A stretch of 64,000 nucleotides of DNA from Thalassomonas sp. M1454 (GCF_007097525.1 NZ_VKDD01000006.1:31100-95099), one strand, 5' to 3'. Positions 35,376 through 47,629 are shown, counted from the stretch's first letter. The notes: a model not told the origin generated them from the letters alone. Translations and numbers: made by a program.

Positions 35376-36440
35376 TTAAACTTTGCGCTGTAATAAATAA
35401 ACCGCAACGACAACAAATAACACACTCGGTAAAGTTGCTCCAAAAAATGGAGGTAGATCGAAAGTTAAGGTGATCGAACCAAACATTCGATTAGCAAAAT
35501 CATAAACGATACCTGTGCCTATGCCCATCATAATTCTTGCCCCCATAGAGGTAGAACGCAATGGACCAAATATATAAGATAAAGCCACAAGCAGCATAAC
35601 AGCAACAGTAATGGGCTGCATAACTTTTCGCCAAAAAGCCAACATGTAGCGGCTATTGTCTTGCTGATTTTTATCAAGATAATCGAGGTAGCTAACCAAA
35701 CCTCGAATAGATAATGATTCAGGCTTTACTGTAACCACGCCTAATTTATCTGGGGTAAGCGAAGACTTCCACTGACGACTATCTTCATTAATAGTATTAA
35801 TTCTATCATCACTAAAATGCGCAGTGCTAATACCATGTAAAAGCCAATGGTCACCAACAAAATTAGCTTTTTCTGCAGTCAGCCAAGTTTGCATTTTTAA
35901 GTTATCATTAAATTTATAGATAGCAATACCTTTTAAGGTGCCAGTATCGAGTACCTCAGCAATATTAACAATAAACTCCCCATCTTTTGCCCATACTCCA
36001 CTACTTGAGGAGATCAAACTGCCACTAGAAATAGCTTTCGCCTTTACCTCCCTAGCAGTTGCTTCGCCTTTAGGAGCAAGAAACTCACCAACCAACATAC
36101 TCATCACAATTAAGATTGCCGCGGTTTTCATCACTGACTTAATGATTTGAACTTTAGACAAACCTGCTGCTTGCATAACGACAAGTTCACTATTACTTGC
36201 CATCATACCTAAGCCTATTAAGCCGCCAACAAGAGCTGCCATAGGGAAAAATATTTCTATATCCCTTGGTACTGAGTATAACGAAAATAGACCCGCATGA
36301 ATTAACTCATAATTACCTCTGCCGATATAACGCATTTGCTCGACAAATTTGATGATGGTGCTAACGCTTACCAAAACGGCAAGGGTTAAAAATGTGGTGG
36401 TTGCAATAATACGACCGATATAAAAGTCTAGAATACGCAT
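35376..36440 (-). CDS. lptG: LPS export permease LptG
   Basis: 354 aa inner-membrane subunit of the LptB2FG LPS extractor. Six TM helices with a periplasmic beta-jellyroll domain between helices 3 and 4. N-terminal DFYIGRIIATTTFLTLAVL and the segment MAALVGGLIGLGMMASNSELVVMQAAG are typical. Its start overlaps the lptF stop by 1 bp. Same arrangement as in E. coli, divergent from pepA. Confidence 0.95.
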   Translation of the reverse strand: MRILDFYIGRIIATTTFLTLAVLVSVSTIIKFVEQMRYIGRGNYELIHAGLFSLYSVPRDIEIFFPMAALVGGLIGLGMMASNSELVVMQAAGLSKVQIIKSVMKTAAILIVMSMLVGEFLAPKGEATAREVKAKAISSGSLISSSSGVWAKDGEFIVNIAEVLDTGTLKGIAIYKFNDNLKMQTWLTAEKANFVGDHWLLHGISTAHFSDDRINTINEDSRQWKSSLTPDKLGVVTVKPESLSIRGLVSYLDYLDKNQQDNSRYMLAFWRKVMQPITVAVMLLVALSYIFGPLRSTSMGARIMMGIGTGIVYDFANRMFGSITLTFDLPPFFGATLPSVLFVVVAVYLLQRKV

Positions 36441-37549
36441 TAGCTTTTACTCCGGCTAAATTTAGCTTTCATTTTCTTACCACTTTTTCTACTTTTAAGT
36501 AGTAAGCTCCAGCCTAAAAATAATGCTACAAGGTGAACTGGCCACAAACCGACTGCAGGAGAAATAACACCATCTTCAAGAGCTGACTTTGCGCTAGTTA
36601 AAAAGATGAAATAGCCCAAAAACAGCATTAATGCCGGAAACATTTTGGCAAACTTACCTTGTCTTGGATTGACCACACTGAGTGGCACGGCAATTAACGT
36701 TAAAATGATTACCGCCAACGGGAAAGATAAACGCCATTGTACTTCAGCTAGAGCTTCTATTGAATCGTCTTGCCATAAATCAACGGTTGGTATCGCTTCT
36801 AATTTACGGCGTTTCTCTTTGGCTTTTTTATCCTGGATTTCCATTTCATAATTAGCAAACGTTATGGTTTGATACTCATTTTTTGCTGCATTTTTTTCAT
36901 AACGATTACCCATTTCAAGCTGAAGACGTTGCGTGCCGTTATCGGCTTCATAAACTTTACCTTTAGCCGCATAAATCAAATTAACTCGACTCGCATCTTG
37001 CTCTTTGTCATCAGGTACTTGCGCAACAAACACCTGATCTAATTCATTGTTTTCATCTATATTTTGAATAAATACCACGGCTTCGTTATTACTTGTTTTT
37101 TGAAAACGCCCTGCAACTAAAGCTGACAAACCAACGTCTTTCGATAACTCTTCTTTAACCACATATTCCTGCTCAGCCGAAAGTGGTGAGAGATAAATTG
37201 TAAAAGCGCCGGTGATTAATGCATTTAATAGTGCCGCAACTAAGGTAACCCGCACAACATACCACTCACTCACACCACAAGCATGCAGTACGCTCATTTC
37301 GTTTTCGGCATAAATTCGCCCATAAGCAAGCAAAATACCAAGAAACAAACTTAGCGGCAGCATAACGCCAATGAGATGTGGAATAGTTAAACCAATAAAG
37401 GTTAAGACCATTTGCGCGGGGATCCCACCTTCTGAGGCATCTCCAAGAATACGAACAAATTTTTGACTGATAAAGATTGTCATCAGCACGAGGAAAACTC
37501 CTAGCTGAGTACGAATAACTTCACCGAACAAATATCGAAAAATAATCAC
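36440..37549 (-). CDS. lptF: LPS export permease LptF
   Basis: 369 aa partner of LptG. MIIFRYLFGEVIRTQLGVFLVL at the start, LPLSLFLGILLAYGRIYAENEMSVLHACG in the coupling region, and the C-terminal RWR/LSFPLAVIILTLIAVPLS block identify it. First gene of the lptFG operon; the 250 bp to pepA form a divergent promoter region. Confidence 0.95.
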   Translation of the reverse strand: MIIFRYLFGEVIRTQLGVFLVLMTIFISQKFVRILGDASEGGIPAQMVLTFIGLTIPHLIGVMLPLSLFLGILLAYGRIYAENEMSVLHACGVSEWYVVRVTLVAALLNALITGAFTIYLSPLSAEQEYVVKEELSKDVGLSALVAGRFQKTSNNEAVVFIQNIDENNELDQVFVAQVPDDKEQDASRVNLIYAAKGKVYEADNGTQRLQLEMGNRYEKNAAKNEYQTITFANYEMEIQDKKAKEKRRKLEAIPTVDLWQDDSIEALAEVQWRLSFPLAVIILTLIAVPLSVVNPRQGKFAKMFPALMLFLGYFIFLTSAKSALEDGVISPAVGLWPVHLVALFLGWSLLLKSRKSGKKMKAKFSRSKS

Positions 37550-37801
37550 TGATTTAATCCAAAAAACTTAGTTTTTTTCTGACAACGGATGCTTTTTTAA
37601 GTAAACTTACCGTTTTTATATATAATTTAATTTTGGCGCCTAAAGCGAATCAATCGTAAAGTAAATAGAACTGGCTATAATAATAGCCTAAAGCACGATT
37701 AAAAGTATAAGTAAGTCTATCTTCTTAAACTGGATTTTAGCAAGCTAATCTAACTATACCAAGCCAAAAACAACTATTTAAACATATTATTAGGAGTGTT
37801 C

Positions 37802-39307
37802 ATGGAGTTCAGTGTAAAAAGTGGCAGCCCAGAAAAACAACGCAGTGCCTGCATCGTAGTAGGTGTATACGAGCCACGTCGTTTATCTGCTGTAGCTGAG
37901 CAACTTGATGAAATTAGCGGTGGCTATATTTCAAACCTTCTTCGCCGCGGCGATTTAGAAGGAAAATCTGGACAAATGTTGTTACTACATCAAGTACCAA
38001 ACATTTTAAGTGAGCGCGTTTTGCTTGTTGGTTGTGGTAAAGAACGTGAACTAGACGAACGTCAATATCGTCAAATAATTAGTAAAACCATTAATACTCT
38101 TAACGAAACCGGTTCTATGGAAGCTGTATGTTTCTTATCAGAGTTACACGTTAAAGGCAGAGATACTTACTGGAAAGTCCGTCAAGCAGTTGAAGCGACC
38201 CAAGACTGTTTATACACATTTAATAGCTTAAAGACTCGCAAAGAAGAAGCTCGTAGACCGCTTCGTAAAATCGTTTTTAACGTACCTACTCGCCGAGAGC
38301 TACCTTTAGGTGAGCGCGCTGTTGCTCATGGTTTAGGAATCGCTGCGGGGGTAAAAGCTTGTAAAGATGTGGCCAATTTACCACCAAACATTTGTAACCC
38401 GGCTTATTTAGCCGAGCAAGCTCATCAACTTGCAGCCCAAAATGACAAAATCAGTACTCATGTTGTTAATGAAGCTGAAATGGAAAGCTTAGGAATGGGC
38501 TCCTACCTTGCCGTTGGCCGTGGTAGTGTCAATGAGTCATTAATGAGTGTTATTTCTTATAACGGCGCTGAAAGTGACGTTAAACCGATTGTCTTAGTTG
38601 GCAAAGGCTTAACTTTTGATTCAGGTGGGATTTCATTAAAACCAGGCGAAGCTATGGATGAAATGAAATATGATATGGGTGGTGCTGCAGGTGTTTTAGG
38701 TACGATGAATGCTTTAGCAGAACTTGATTTACCTATTAACGTAGTTGCCATTTTAGCAGGCTGTGAAAACATGCCTGATGCTAATGCTTACCGCCCAGGT
38801 GATATTTTAACTACTATGTCAGGACAAACCGTTGAAGTATTAAACACTGACGCTGAAGGTCGCTTAGTATTATGTGATGCCCTTACCTACGTAGAACGCT
38901 TCGACCCAGACGTAGTTATCGATGTAGCAACGCTAACGGGTGCTTGTGTTATCGCTTTAGGCGCGCACGCAACAGGCTTATTAAGTAGCCATAATCCTCT
39001 TGCCCATGAGTTATTAAATGCTTCAGAGCAAAGTGGTGACAGAGCATGGCGCTTACCTTTATGGGATGACTACGCAGACCAACTAGAAAGTCCATTTGCT
39101 GACTTTACTAACTTAGGTGGCCGAGCAGCAGGTACTATAACGGCAGCAGTATTCTTATCTAAGTTCACCAAAAAATATAACTGGGCACATTTAGATATTG
39201 CGGGTACGGCATGGCGCGGCGGAGCAAATAAAGGCTCAACGGGTCGTCCAGTAAGTATGTTAACGCAATACTTAATTAACCGCAGTGGCCAAGAACAAGG
39301 CGAGTAA
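37802..39307 (+). CDS. pepA: Leucyl aminopeptidase A
   Basis: 501 aa M17 metallo-aminopeptidase; in E. coli it also acts as a DNA-binding accessory factor. Metal and active-site residues in [26 protein letters not shown] and [19 protein letters not shown] at 37802 ([13 protein letters not shown]) agrees with the family and has AGGAG 5 bases upstream; the GTG at 37796 is inside that site. holC follows 2 bp downstream. Confidence 0.97.
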   Translation: MEFSVKSGSPEKQRSACIVVGVYEPRRLSAVAEQLDEISGGYISNLLRRGDLEGKSGQMLLLHQVPNILSERVLLVGCGKERELDERQYRQIISKTINTLNETGSMEAVCFLSELHVKGRDTYWKVRQAVEATQDCLYTFNSLKTRKEEARRPLRKIVFNVPTRRELPLGERAVAHGLGIAAGVKACKDVANLPPNICNPAYLAEQAHQLAAQNDKISTHVVNEAEMESLGMGSYLAVGRGSVNESLMSVISYNGAESDVKPIVLVGKGLTFDSGGISLKPGEAMDEMKYDMGGAAGVLGTMNALAELDLPINVVAILAGCENMPDANAYRPGDILTTMSGQTVEVLNTDAEGRLVLCDALTYVERFDPDVVIDVATLTGACVIALGAHATGLLSSHNPLAHELLNASEQSGDRAWRLPLWDDYADQLESPFADFTNLGGRAAGTITAAVFLSKFTKKYNWAHLDIAGTAWRGGANKGSTGRPVSMLTQYLINRSGQEQGE

Positions 39308-39309
39308 TA

Positions 39310-39762
39310 ATGGCGCAGGTAACCTTTCATTTAATGGCTGAAAAAACGTCACAAGAATCTGTGAGTGTTGAGGAATACCTGCAAATTGCTTGTCAGCAAG
39401 CAGCCCACAATTACCGTTTAAATAAACGAGTGTTTATTTATGTGTCTGATCAAAAATCAGCACATCAAGTGGATGAGTTACTTTGGGCATTTGATGCCGA
39501 TAGTTTTGTTCCACATAACCTTCCCGGTGAAGGGTTAAAAAGCGGTTCGCCAGTAGAGATAAGCTGGCAAGCACCGACAAACAATAGAAACATTTTAATT
39601 AATTTGACCAGTGAAGTTCCAGACTTCGCCCGTCAGTTTTCTCAAATCATAGACTTTGTGCCTGGTGATGAAGAGTTAAAACAACTTGCTCGTTTACGAT
39701 ATCGACAATATCAACAACAAGGCTTTAAAGTTGACACTCAAAAAACCACACAAGCAGCGTAA
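39310..39762 (+). CDS. holC: DNA polymerase III chi subunit
   Basis: 150 aa. AQVTFHLM at the start and the segment AHQVDELLWAFDADSFVPHNL followed by SPVEISWQ are typical of HolC, which links the clamp loader to SSB. Located between pepA and valS as in E. coli. Confidence 0.94.
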   Translation: MAQVTFHLMAEKTSQESVSVEEYLQIACQQAAHNYRLNKRVFIYVSDQKSAHQVDELLWAFDADSFVPHNLPGEGLKSGSPVEISWQAPTNNRNILINLTSEVPDFARQFSQIIDFVPGDEELKQLARLRYRQYQQQGFKVDTQKTTQAA

Positions 39763-39779
39763 GACAAAAGTAAGAAATC

Positions 39780-42635
39780 ATGGAAAAAACATTTAATCCG
39801 TCACAAATAGAGCAAACTTTATATTCTTCATGGGAAGAAAAAGGTTACTTCAGTCCAACCGGCGAAGGCGATGGCTACTGTATCGCTATTCCACCACCGA
39901 ATGTGACCGGTAGTTTGCACATGGGTCATGCTTTTCAGCAAACCATTATGGATACTTTGATCCGCTACCAACGCATGCAAGGTAAAAATACCTTGTGGCA
40001 AACAGGTACGGACCATGCGGGTATCGCTACGCAAATGGTGGTTGAGCGTAAGATTGCCGCTGAAGAAGATAAAACTCGCCATGATTACGGCCGTGATGCT
40101 TTTATCGATAAAATTTGGGAATGGAAAGAAGAGTCTGGTGGAAATATCGGCGAGCAAATGCGTCGCTTAGGTAATTCTATCGACTGGTCACGTGAACGCT
40201 TTACCATGGATGATGGCATGAGTAATGCTGTACAAGAAGTTTTTGTACGCCTATTCGAAGATGATTTAATTTACCGTGGCAAACGTCTTGTTAACTGGGA
40301 TCCTAAATTGCACACAGCGATTTCAGACTTAGAAGTTGAGAACAAAGATAAAAAAGGCCATATGTGGCACTTCCGCTACCCGCTTGCCGATGGTGTAAAA
40401 ACTCAAGATGGCAAAGATTATATTGTTGTAGCGACTACTCGTCCAGAAACCATGCTTGGTGACACTGGCGTAGCGGTAAACCCGGAAGATCCTCGTTATA
40501 AAGACTTAATTGGTAAAAATATTTTATTGCCATTAGTTAATCGTTTGATCCCTATCGTTGGCGACGAGCATGCTGATATAGAGAAAGGCACTGGTTGTGT
40601 AAAAATAACTCCAGCTCACGATTTCAATGATAACGAAGTAGGTAAACGTCACTCTTTACCTATGATTAATATTCTTGATAAAAATGGCGCTATCTTAGCA
40701 AATTCAGAAGTTCATAATAGCAATGGCGAAATTTGTGATGCTTACAGCACAGATTTACCAACTGCCTACGCAGGTCTTGACCGTTTTGCTGCGCGTAAAG
40801 CAATAGTCAACGATTTTGAATCTCTTGGTTTACTTGATGAAATTAAAGATCATGATTTAACCGTACCTTATGGCGATCGCTCAGGTGTTGTTATTGAGCC
40901 ATTACTTACAGACCAATGGTATGTAAGAGTTGAAAAACTAGCTCAACCTGCAATTGCAGCCGTTGAAGATGGTGAAATTGAGTTTGTACCAAAACAATAC
41001 GAAAACATGTATTTTGCTTGGATGCGTGACATTCAAGACTGGTGTATCTCTCGCCAACTTTGGTGGGGCCACAGAATCCCTGCTTGGTATGACGAGTCTG
41101 GCAAAGTATTTGTTGGTCGAACTGAAGAAGAAGTTCGTACTAACAATAACTTAGATTCATCAGTTGTTTTATCACAAGATAACGATGTATTAGATACTTG
41201 GTTCTCTTCTGCACTGTGGACTTTCTCAACGTTAGGCTGGCCTGAAGAAACCGAAGATCTGAAAAACTTCCACCCTACCGATGTACTTGTTACTGGCTTT
41301 GATATTATTTTCTTCTGGGTTGCACGTATGATCATGATGACCATGCACTTTAACAAAGACGAAAATGGCAAAGCGCAAGTACCATTTAAGAAAGTTTATG
41401 TTACCGGCCTTATCCGTGATGAGAACGGCGATAAAATGTCTAAATCAAAAGGTAACGTGGTTGATCCTTTAGATATGATTGACGGTATTTCTTTAGAAGA
41501 CTTACTAGAAAAGCGTACTGGCAATATGATGCAACCTAAGCTTGCAGAAAAAATTGCTAAATTAACCCGTAAAGAGTACCCAAATGGCATTGAAGCTCAT
41601 GGTACTGATGCCCTGCGCTTTACCTTAAGTGCTGTAGCGTCAACTGGTCGTGATATCAGCTGGGATATGAAACGCTTAGAAGGTTACCGTAATTTTACCA
41701 ATAAATTATGGAATGCCAGCCGCTACGTATTAATGAATACCGAAGAACATGACTGCGGTAAGGATGGCGGCGAGATGCAGCTATCTCTTGCAGATAGATG
41801 GATCATAGGCCAGTTCCAACAAACAGTTAAAACTGTACATACCGCATTTGAAACATTCCGCTTCGACTTAGCCGCACAAGCACTTTACGAGTTTACCTGG
41901 AATCAGTTCTGTGATTGGTACTTAGAGTTAACAAAACCAGTATTGTTTAAAGGTAATGAAGCCGAGCAACGAGCTACTCGTCATACACTAGTTAATATAC
42001 TAGAAGCATTACTGCGTTTGATGCACCCGATCATGCCTTATATCACTGAAACTATCTGGCAACGTGTTGTGCCACTTACCTCACAGCAAGTAAGTATTGA
42101 TAGCATTATGATGCAAACTTACCCACAATTTGATGAGAGCCAATTAGATGAATTAGCAATTAGCGATTTAGAATGGGTTAAGAGCTTTATTGTTGCTATC
42201 CGTAATATTCGTGGTGAAATGGATATTGCGCCAAGTAAGCCTCTACCAGTATTTTTAAAAGGTGCATCTGTTGATGACATTCGCCGTCTTGAAAATAACA
42301 AAACCTTCTTAAGTTCGCTTGCAAAACTAGAGAGTATTGAAGTATTACATGCCGATGAAGAAGGACCTGCGTCAGCTACAGCGGTTATAGGTGAAATGAG
42401 CGTACTTATCCCTATGGCAGGTCTTATTGATGTTGATGCAGAGCTTGCTCGTTTAACTAAAGCAATGGATAAGCTTGAAAAAGACGTGCAACGTACTCGC
42501 GGTAAACTTAGCAATGAAAACTTTGTTAGCAAAGCGCCTGATGCAGTTATCGCTAAGGAAAAAGAAAAATTAGCCGATGCTGAATCTATGCTAGCAACAT
42601 TAGCCCAGCAAAAGCTCACTATTGCTAATTTATAG
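39780..42635 (+). CDS. valS: Valyl-tRNA synthetase
   Basis: 951 aa class I synthetase. HIGH motif [15 protein letters not shown] (about 38-52), editing domain, KMSKS motif [13 protein letters not shown], anticodon domain and a C-terminal coiled coil (about 885-950, [20 protein letters not shown]). Full length; last gene of pepA-holC-valS. Confidence 0.98.
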   Translation: MEKTFNPSQIEQTLYSSWEEKGYFSPTGEGDGYCIAIPPPNVTGSLHMGHAFQQTIMDTLIRYQRMQGKNTLWQTGTDHAGIATQMVVERKIAAEEDKTRHDYGRDAFIDKIWEWKEESGGNIGEQMRRLGNSIDWSRERFTMDDGMSNAVQEVFVRLFEDDLIYRGKRLVNWDPKLHTAISDLEVENKDKKGHMWHFRYPLADGVKTQDGKDYIVVATTRPETMLGDTGVAVNPEDPRYKDLIGKNILLPLVNRLIPIVGDEHADIEKGTGCVKITPAHDFNDNEVGKRHSLPMINILDKNGAILANSEVHNSNGEICDAYSTDLPTAYAGLDRFAARKAIVNDFESLGLLDEIKDHDLTVPYGDRSGVVIEPLLTDQWYVRVEKLAQPAIAAVEDGEIEFVPKQYENMYFAWMRDIQDWCISRQLWWGHRIPAWYDESGKVFVGRTEEEVRTNNNLDSSVVLSQDNDVLDTWFSSALWTFSTLGWPEETEDLKNFHPTDVLVTGFDIIFFWVARMIMMTMHFNKDENGKAQVPFKKVYVTGLIRDENGDKMSKSKGNVVDPLDMIDGISLEDLLEKRTGNMMQPKLAEKIAKLTRKEYPNGIEAHGTDALRFTLSAVASTGRDISWDMKRLEGYRNFTNKLWNASRYVLMNTEEHDCGKDGGEMQLSLADRWIIGQFQQTVKTVHTAFETFRFDLAAQALYEFTWNQFCDWYLELTKPVLFKGNEAEQRATRHTLVNILEALLRLMHPIMPYITETIWQRVVPLTSQQVSIDSIMMQTYPQFDESQLDELAISDLEWVKSFIVAIRNIRGEMDIAPSKPLPVFLKGASVDDIRRLENNKTFLSSLAKLESIEVLHADEEGPASATAVIGEMSVLIPMAGLIDVDAELARLTKAMDKLEKDVQRTRGKLSNENFVSKAPDAVIAKEKEKLADAESMLATLAQQKLTIANL

Positions 42636-42662
42636 AAGTTTATTTAAAGTAATTTAAAATTT

Positions 42663-42697
42663 TGCCAGCTATTAAAGGTTTAGTAGTTGGCATTTTT
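42663..42697 (+). terminator. Terminator of valS
   Basis: TGCCAGCTATTA pairs with TAGTAGTTGGCA (two wobble pairs) and is followed directly by five T. Confidence 0.65.
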
Positions 42698-42753
42698 CAA
42701 GGAACTTAGAACCCTCTAATAATAATTAGGTTATCTAAAGCAGTATAGAATAT

Positions 42754-43950
42754 ATGTTTAAATTGATAAAAAACTTAACACTATTGTGCTTATTTACAAT
42801 GAGTGCATTTATGGTAAATGCTCAAACTGATGAAATAGATGCTAACAATTTTAGCGAAAACCCAAATAAAGTTTCAAAAGAAGTCAGCGCCCAAGTAAAA
42901 ACTACGGCAAAGCCAACAATGCAAAAATGGCAAGTAGATGTCTTAAACTTACCTGAAGGCTATGATTGGGTACTCCTTAAAAATGGTGAATTATTTAAGG
43001 GTGAAGTGGTTTCAATGTATCAAAACAGTATTGAGTTTGACTCAGATGAAGTTGGACTGATCAATCTAGATTTTGATGATATCGATCAGCTTCGCGGCAC
43101 TCAAATTATGAGTATTCGCTTTGATAATGATGAAGTTGTTGAAGGCAAAATTTATATCCATGAAGGTATTATCACTTTCTTAGATAAGCCAGAACTGCAA
43201 TTTCCACAAGATACTGTACTAGCCGTTGCGCGCTCAAAAGAAAGTGGGGAAAGTTTATGGGACGGTAGCGCGAGTTTTGGTGTTAATTACCGCAGTGGTA
43301 ATACTGAAAAATTTGACTACAGTGGTCAAATTAAATTAAGACGTTTAACTTCAACCTCCCGCGTTCTTATTAACACCGCCTCGAATTACTCTGAAGTAAA
43401 AGATGCAGAAACAGATGAAAACGTTAGAACCGTTAAAAATACTCGAGTAACAGCATCCTATGATTGGTTTTATTCTAGAAAGGTGTTTTTCAGAGTTCCT
43501 GGTTTTAGCTATTACACTGATGAGTTTAAAAATATAAAACATCAAGTCGGCTTAGGGGTTGCCGCAGGTTATGTTATTTATGATGAAGCTCACCTTAATT
43601 GGGACTTCCATGTTGGTCCTAGTGTTTTATACACCGAATATGAACAAGTTGAAGTAGATCAAGACGACACCCAATCATCTCCAGTAATTGAAGTTGGTAC
43701 CCGCTATAATTACGATTTAACTAAAGACATTGAGTTTTTCTTAGAATACACAGTTAAATTCGTAAATGAAGAGTCAGGATCGCAATTACATCACCTTGAG
43801 GGCGGATTTGATATCGAGCTTATCAGTGACTTTGATTTAAACTTAAAAAGTATTATTGACCGAGTTGAAAAACCAATTCCTGATACTGAAGGTATTTATC
43901 CAGAAAAAGATGATGTGTTATTTATCGTTAGTATAAAGTACTCGTTCTAA
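42754..43950 (+). CDS. DUF481 outer-membrane protein
   Basis: 398 aa with a signal peptide (cleavage after VNAQ). Residues about 50-150 form a small beta domain (LLKNGELFKGEVVSMYQNSIEFDSDEVG), followed by a DUF481 beta-barrel-like domain (from about 165, GSASFGVNYRSGNTEK) ending in SIKYSF with a terminal aromatic residue typical of outer-membrane proteins. Resembles YdiY, a salt-induced family in E. coli. Function unknown. Ends at a strong shared terminator with rraB. Confidence 0.85.
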   Translation: MFKLIKNLTLLCLFTMSAFMVNAQTDEIDANNFSENPNKVSKEVSAQVKTTAKPTMQKWQVDVLNLPEGYDWVLLKNGELFKGEVVSMYQNSIEFDSDEVGLINLDFDDIDQLRGTQIMSIRFDNDEVVEGKIYIHEGIITFLDKPELQFPQDTVLAVARSKESGESLWDGSASFGVNYRSGNTEKFDYSGQIKLRRLTSTSRVLINTASNYSEVKDAETDENVRTVKNTRVTASYDWFYSRKVFFRVPGFSYYTDEFKNIKHQVGLGVAAGYVIYDEAHLNWDFHVGPSVLYTEYEQVEVDQDDTQSSPVIEVGTRYNYDLTKDIEFFLEYTVKFVNEESGSQLHHLEGGFDIELISDFDLNLKSIIDRVEKPIPDTEGIYPEKDDVLFIVSIKYSF

Positions 43951-43981
43951 TTAATATAAGTCTATTTTAGACGAAATACAG

Positions 43982-44018
43982 ACATTAAAAAGGCTTACAT
44001 GGTAAGCCTTTTTAATGT
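43982..44018. terminator. Bidirectional terminator between DUF481 gene and rraB
   Basis: A 17-bp perfect stem (43982-43998 with 44002-44018) with a 3-nt loop; T-runs are within the arms on both strands. Confidence 0.9.
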
Positions 44019-44046
44019 CTAATAATAAGCGCTATTAGTACCTCTA

Positions 44047-44439
44047 TTACTCTTCGAAGTAAGTTCCCCAACCATCGTATTCAACATTATGTTTTTTAGC
44101 GAATTCAAACATTTCTTTAGTTTCTGCTTTAATATCTTCTTCATCTAAATATTGCTCTGTGGCGATATCAAATGCAAATATACGAGCACCGTTTTCTAAT
44201 TGCGCCTCTTCTGGCTCTTCAACTTCTAAACCTAGTTTAAAAGCAGCTATGGCAGCAGTTTCTAATAGATCAAAATTACTACTAGCAAAGTGATGCTCTA
44301 TCGTGTGAAGCGCATCATCATTAGAACCATCTTCGAGTAATTCGTTAACTAATTCATCGGTATGGTCAAACCATTGTTGTAATTCAGGATCATCGGTAGT
44401 GATCGGCTCTTGGTTCTCTGTTGTAGGTTGCTCGCTCAT
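44047..44439 (-). CDS. rraB: RraB, ribonuclease E inhibitor protein
   Basis: About 130 aa acidic protein. ELVNELLEDGSNDDALHTIEHHFAS and LEVEEPEEAQLENGARIFAFDIA match RraB, a regulator of RNase E activity. ATG at 44439 (MSEQPTTE) has AGGATG upstream; a longer frame to 44505 would run into plsC. It starts 4 bp after plsC, so cotranscribed with it. Confidence 0.9.
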   Translation of the reverse strand: MSEQPTTENQEPITTDDPELQQWFDHTDELVNELLEDGSNDDALHTIEHHFASSNFDLLETAAIAAFKLGLEVEEPEEAQLENGARIFAFDIATEQYLDEEDIKAETKEMFEFAKKHNVEYDGWGTYFEE

Positions 44440-44443
44440 TTTA

Positions 44444-45193
44444 TCATCCTGCTTTCTTGCTATCTGAAACAGTAAATGGGTTGCCTGCTTCATCACTAAT
44501 TTCATTAATTTTTGCTAACATCAACTCGTGAGTACTATTAGCAATGTGTCTGATTGAGGTATTTGAGTCATCCTCTATTTCAATTGGATCTAAAAACTCA
44601 ACAATCATTTTACCATTATTCCAGCGGTTTAATTTAACCATATCATGTGAATTACTTACACAAATTGGAACAATCGGTACACCAGCTTGTTTAGCCGTAT
44701 GAAATGCACCAGTTTTAAAAGGTAATAAGCCTCGGCCATAACTGCGCGTACCTTCTGGAAATAACCATACCGATAAATTTTTATCGCGCATTTTTTGTGC
44801 CGCAGTTGAAATTGTATTATGTGCCTTAGAGCGGTTGGCGCGATCAATTAGTATGTTACCGGTAAACCAATACATCTGGCCAAAAAATGGGATCCAACGT
44901 AAGCTTTTTTTACCTATGGTTACCGTTCTTTTAGGTAAACAGGCACTAATAGTGAAGATATCGTAGCTATTTTGATGGTTGGCTACATAAACCACGGGAC
45001 ACTCTTCTTTGTACCCTTTAGGTTTTCTGATCTCAACCTCAATACCAAAAATTTTACCAAGCTTGCCCATAAAAATAGCCGTTACATGAGCATTATTTTT
45101 ATTTTTAGGTCTAACCATGCAAAGTGTAATCGAGAATAGACTAATCACAAAAATTAAAATCGTCACCAAAATGATACGAACAACAGCTAACAC
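44444..45193 (-). CDS. plsC: 1-acyl-sn-glycerol-3-phosphate acyltransferase
   Basis: About 249 aa inner-membrane enzyme making phosphatidic acid. N-terminal TM helix, catalytic NHQNSYD (H-x4-D), RGxGxxPF-like IDRANRSKA and FPEGTRSYGRG. GTG at 45193 (LAVVRIILV) fits the family start, with TGGAG 6 bases upstream; the TTG at 45205 overlaps that site. Downstream of parC as in E. coli but separated by a terminator. Confidence 0.93.
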   Translation of the reverse strand: MLAVVRIILVTILIFVISLFSITLCMVRPKNKNNAHVTAIFMGKLGKIFGIEVEIRKPKGYKEECPVVYVANHQNSYDIFTISACLPKRTVTIGKKSLRWIPFFGQMYWFTGNILIDRANRSKAHNTISTAAQKMRDKNLSVWLFPEGTRSYGRGLLPFKTGAFHTAKQAGVPIVPICVSNSHDMVKLNRWNNGKMIVEFLDPIEIEDDSNTSIRHIANSTHELMLAKINEISDEAGNPFTVSDSKKAG

Positions 45194-45304
45194 TACAATC
45201 TCCAAAAATTAAGCAGAGTAACCAATATTAAGTTATCAATCTGCCTTGGCAATATGAATAAAGGCGCAATTATACACAAACTTAGTTGATTTAGCATATA
45301 GAAA

Positions 45305-45331
45305 AAAGCCAGTAATAAAATTACTGGCTTT
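45305..45331 (-). terminator. Terminator of parC
   Basis: A 12-bp perfect stem (45305-45316 with 45320-45331) and 3-nt loop, followed on the minus strand by a T-run. Confidence 0.9.
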
Positions 45332-45370
45332 GGGTATCAACGATATAGATTAGCAATAGTAAAGAAGATA

Positions 45371-47629
45371 CTAATCGTCTGTACCTACTTTTATTGACTC
45401 AACCCGCTGTAATCCACGTGGTAGCTTATTACCTCTTCTACCACGTTCGCCTCGATAATGTTCAAGATCCGATGGTTTCAAGGTTAACTTGCGTTTACCT
45501 GCAAATAAGGTAACCGCTTGCTCTTCACCAATAATAGATAAGATAGTGACATATTCCTCGCGAGTCTTGGCCCGAGCTGAAGGTATATTAATTATCTTAT
45601 TACCTTTACCTTTACTCAGCTGTGGCAGATCTTTTAATGGGAATATCAGCATGCGACCTTCTGTGGTAATAGATAAACATAGTTGCTCATCTACGCTGTC
45701 CACCTGTGATGGTGGTAATACTTTTGCCGCAGGAGGCAGACTAAGCAATGCTTTACCGTTTTTATTTTTACTGACCATATCAGCAAACTTACCGATAAAA
45801 CCATAACCAGAATCACTAGCAAGTAAGAATTTTTGCTCATCGTCAGCCATAACAACATTGGTGAACGTTTCACCTGGTGCTAAATTAAAGCGCCCAGTAA
45901 GTGGCTCACCTTGGCTTCTTGCCGATGGTAATGTATGTGCATCTGTAGCAAAGGCTCGACCTGATGAGTCAATAAATACAGCAGGGCTATTACTGCGCCC
46001 TTTTGCTGAACATAAGTATTCATCACCAGACTTATAACTTAATGCATTAGCATCAATGTCATGGCCTTTGGCGGCTCTTGCCCAACCTTTATCAGATACA
46101 ACAACTGTAACCGGCTCTGATGGCATAAGATCTTTTTCATTTAACGCTTTTGACTCAGCTCGTTCAACAATTTTAGAGCGACGCTCATCACCGAAATCTT
46201 TCGCTGCTGCTAGGATTTCTTTTTTCATTAGCGTATTCATACGAGCTTTCGAGCCAAGAATTAATTCGATTTGATCTCTTTCTTTCGCTAGTTCATCTTG
46301 CTCTGCACGTATTTTAATTTCTTCTAGCTTAGCTAACTGACGAAGTTTAATCTCTAAAATGGCTTCCGCTTGCGTTTTACTCAAGTCAAAACGCGACATT
46401 AACTCGGCTTTTGGATCGTCGTATTCACGAATTATCGCGATCACTTCATCAATGTTTAAATAAGCAATTAATAAACCATCAAGAATATGTAATCGAGCAA
46501 GCACTTTATCTAAACGATATTGCAAGCGGCGACGAATAGTTTCACGGCGATACTCTAACCACTCAGATAAAATAGTTTTAAGATTTTTAACCGCTGGACG
46601 GTTATCCAAGCCTATCATGTTGATATTTACACGATAACTTTTTTCTAGATCAGTGGTTGCAAATAGATGCTGCATTAATTGCTCAATATCAACACGGTTT
46701 GAACGTGGAACAATGACTAATCGAGTTGGATTTTCATGGTCTGATTCATCACGTAAATCAACAACCATAGGCAGTTTTTTGGCAACCATTTGAGCAGCGA
46801 TTTGTTCTAAAATTTTGCCGCCAGCGGCTTGATGTGGCAGTGAAGTAATAACAATATCACCTTGTACTACATCGTAAACCGCACGCATTTTAATGCTGCC
46901 ACGTCCGGTTTCATAAATTTTATTAATTTCAGCTTTTGGGGTAATTATTTCTGCATCAGTTGGGTAATCTGGACCTTGGACATGTTCAAGCAGGTCGGTA
47001 ACTTCAGCTTTAGGTTGCTCAATCAGGTGCACACAGGCATCAGCAATTTCACGAACGTTGTGTGGCGGAATATCTGTTGCCATACCAACAGCAATACCAG
47101 TGATACCGTTTAATAAGATATGAGGAAGACGAGCAGGTAAGGTCTTAGGCTCTTTCATCGTACCATCAAAGTTTGGTGCCCAATCAACCGTGCCTTGTCC
47201 TAGCTCTGATAATAAAACTTCACTAAATTTTGATAATTTTGCTTCGGTATATCGCATCGCAGCAAATGATTTAGGATCATCTGGAGCACCCCAGTTACCT
47301 TGACCGTCAACGAGTGGATAACGATAAGAAAATGGTTGCGCCATTAACACCATAGCTTCATAACAAGCTGAGTCGCCATGCGGATGAAACTTACCAAGTA
47401 CATCACCAACGGTACGAGCGGATTTCTTATACTTAGCGGCTGCATTTAAACCAAGTTCAGACATTGCGTAAATAATACGACGTTGTACAGGCTTTAAACC
47501 ATCACCAATGTGCGGCAATGCCCTATCCATGATTACATACATGGAGTAGTTTAAATAAGCATCTTCAGTAAAACGTCGAAGCGGTAGCTGTTCAACGCCA
47601 TCAAGATTAAGATCGATTGCATCAGACAT
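45371..47629 (-). CDS. parC: Topoisomerase IV subunit A
   Basis: 752 aa type IIA topoisomerase subunit that decatenates daughter chromosomes. The catalytic Tyr is in [10 protein letters not shown] (about residue 125); the quinolone-resistance region reads [20 protein letters not shown] with the usual Ser. The C-terminal beta-pinwheel is present. Partner parE lies 1.4 kb upstream with two unrelated genes between. Confidence 0.97.
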   Translation of the reverse strand: MSDAIDLNLDGVEQLPLRRFTEDAYLNYSMYVIMDRALPHIGDGLKPVQRRIIYAMSELGLNAAAKYKKSARTVGDVLGKFHPHGDSACYEAMVLMAQPFSYRYPLVDGQGNWGAPDDPKSFAAMRYTEAKLSKFSEVLLSELGQGTVDWAPNFDGTMKEPKTLPARLPHILLNGITGIAVGMATDIPPHNVREIADACVHLIEQPKAEVTDLLEHVQGPDYPTDAEIITPKAEINKIYETGRGSIKMRAVYDVVQGDIVITSLPHQAAGGKILEQIAAQMVAKKLPMVVDLRDESDHENPTRLVIVPRSNRVDIEQLMQHLFATTDLEKSYRVNINMIGLDNRPAVKNLKTILSEWLEYRRETIRRRLQYRLDKVLARLHILDGLLIAYLNIDEVIAIIREYDDPKAELMSRFDLSKTQAEAILEIKLRQLAKLEEIKIRAEQDELAKERDQIELILGSKARMNTLMKKEILAAAKDFGDERRSKIVERAESKALNEKDLMPSEPVTVVVSDKGWARAAKGHDIDANALSYKSGDEYLCSAKGRSNSPAVFIDSSGRAFATDAHTLPSARSQGEPLTGRFNLAPGETFTNVVMADDEQKFLLASDSGYGFIGKFADMVSKNKNGKALLSLPPAAKVLPPSQVDSVDEQLCLSITTEGRMLIFPLKDLPQLSKGKGNKIINIPSARAKTREEYVTILSIIGEEQAVTLFAGKRKLTLKPSDLEHYRGERGRRGNKLPRGLQRVESIKVGTDD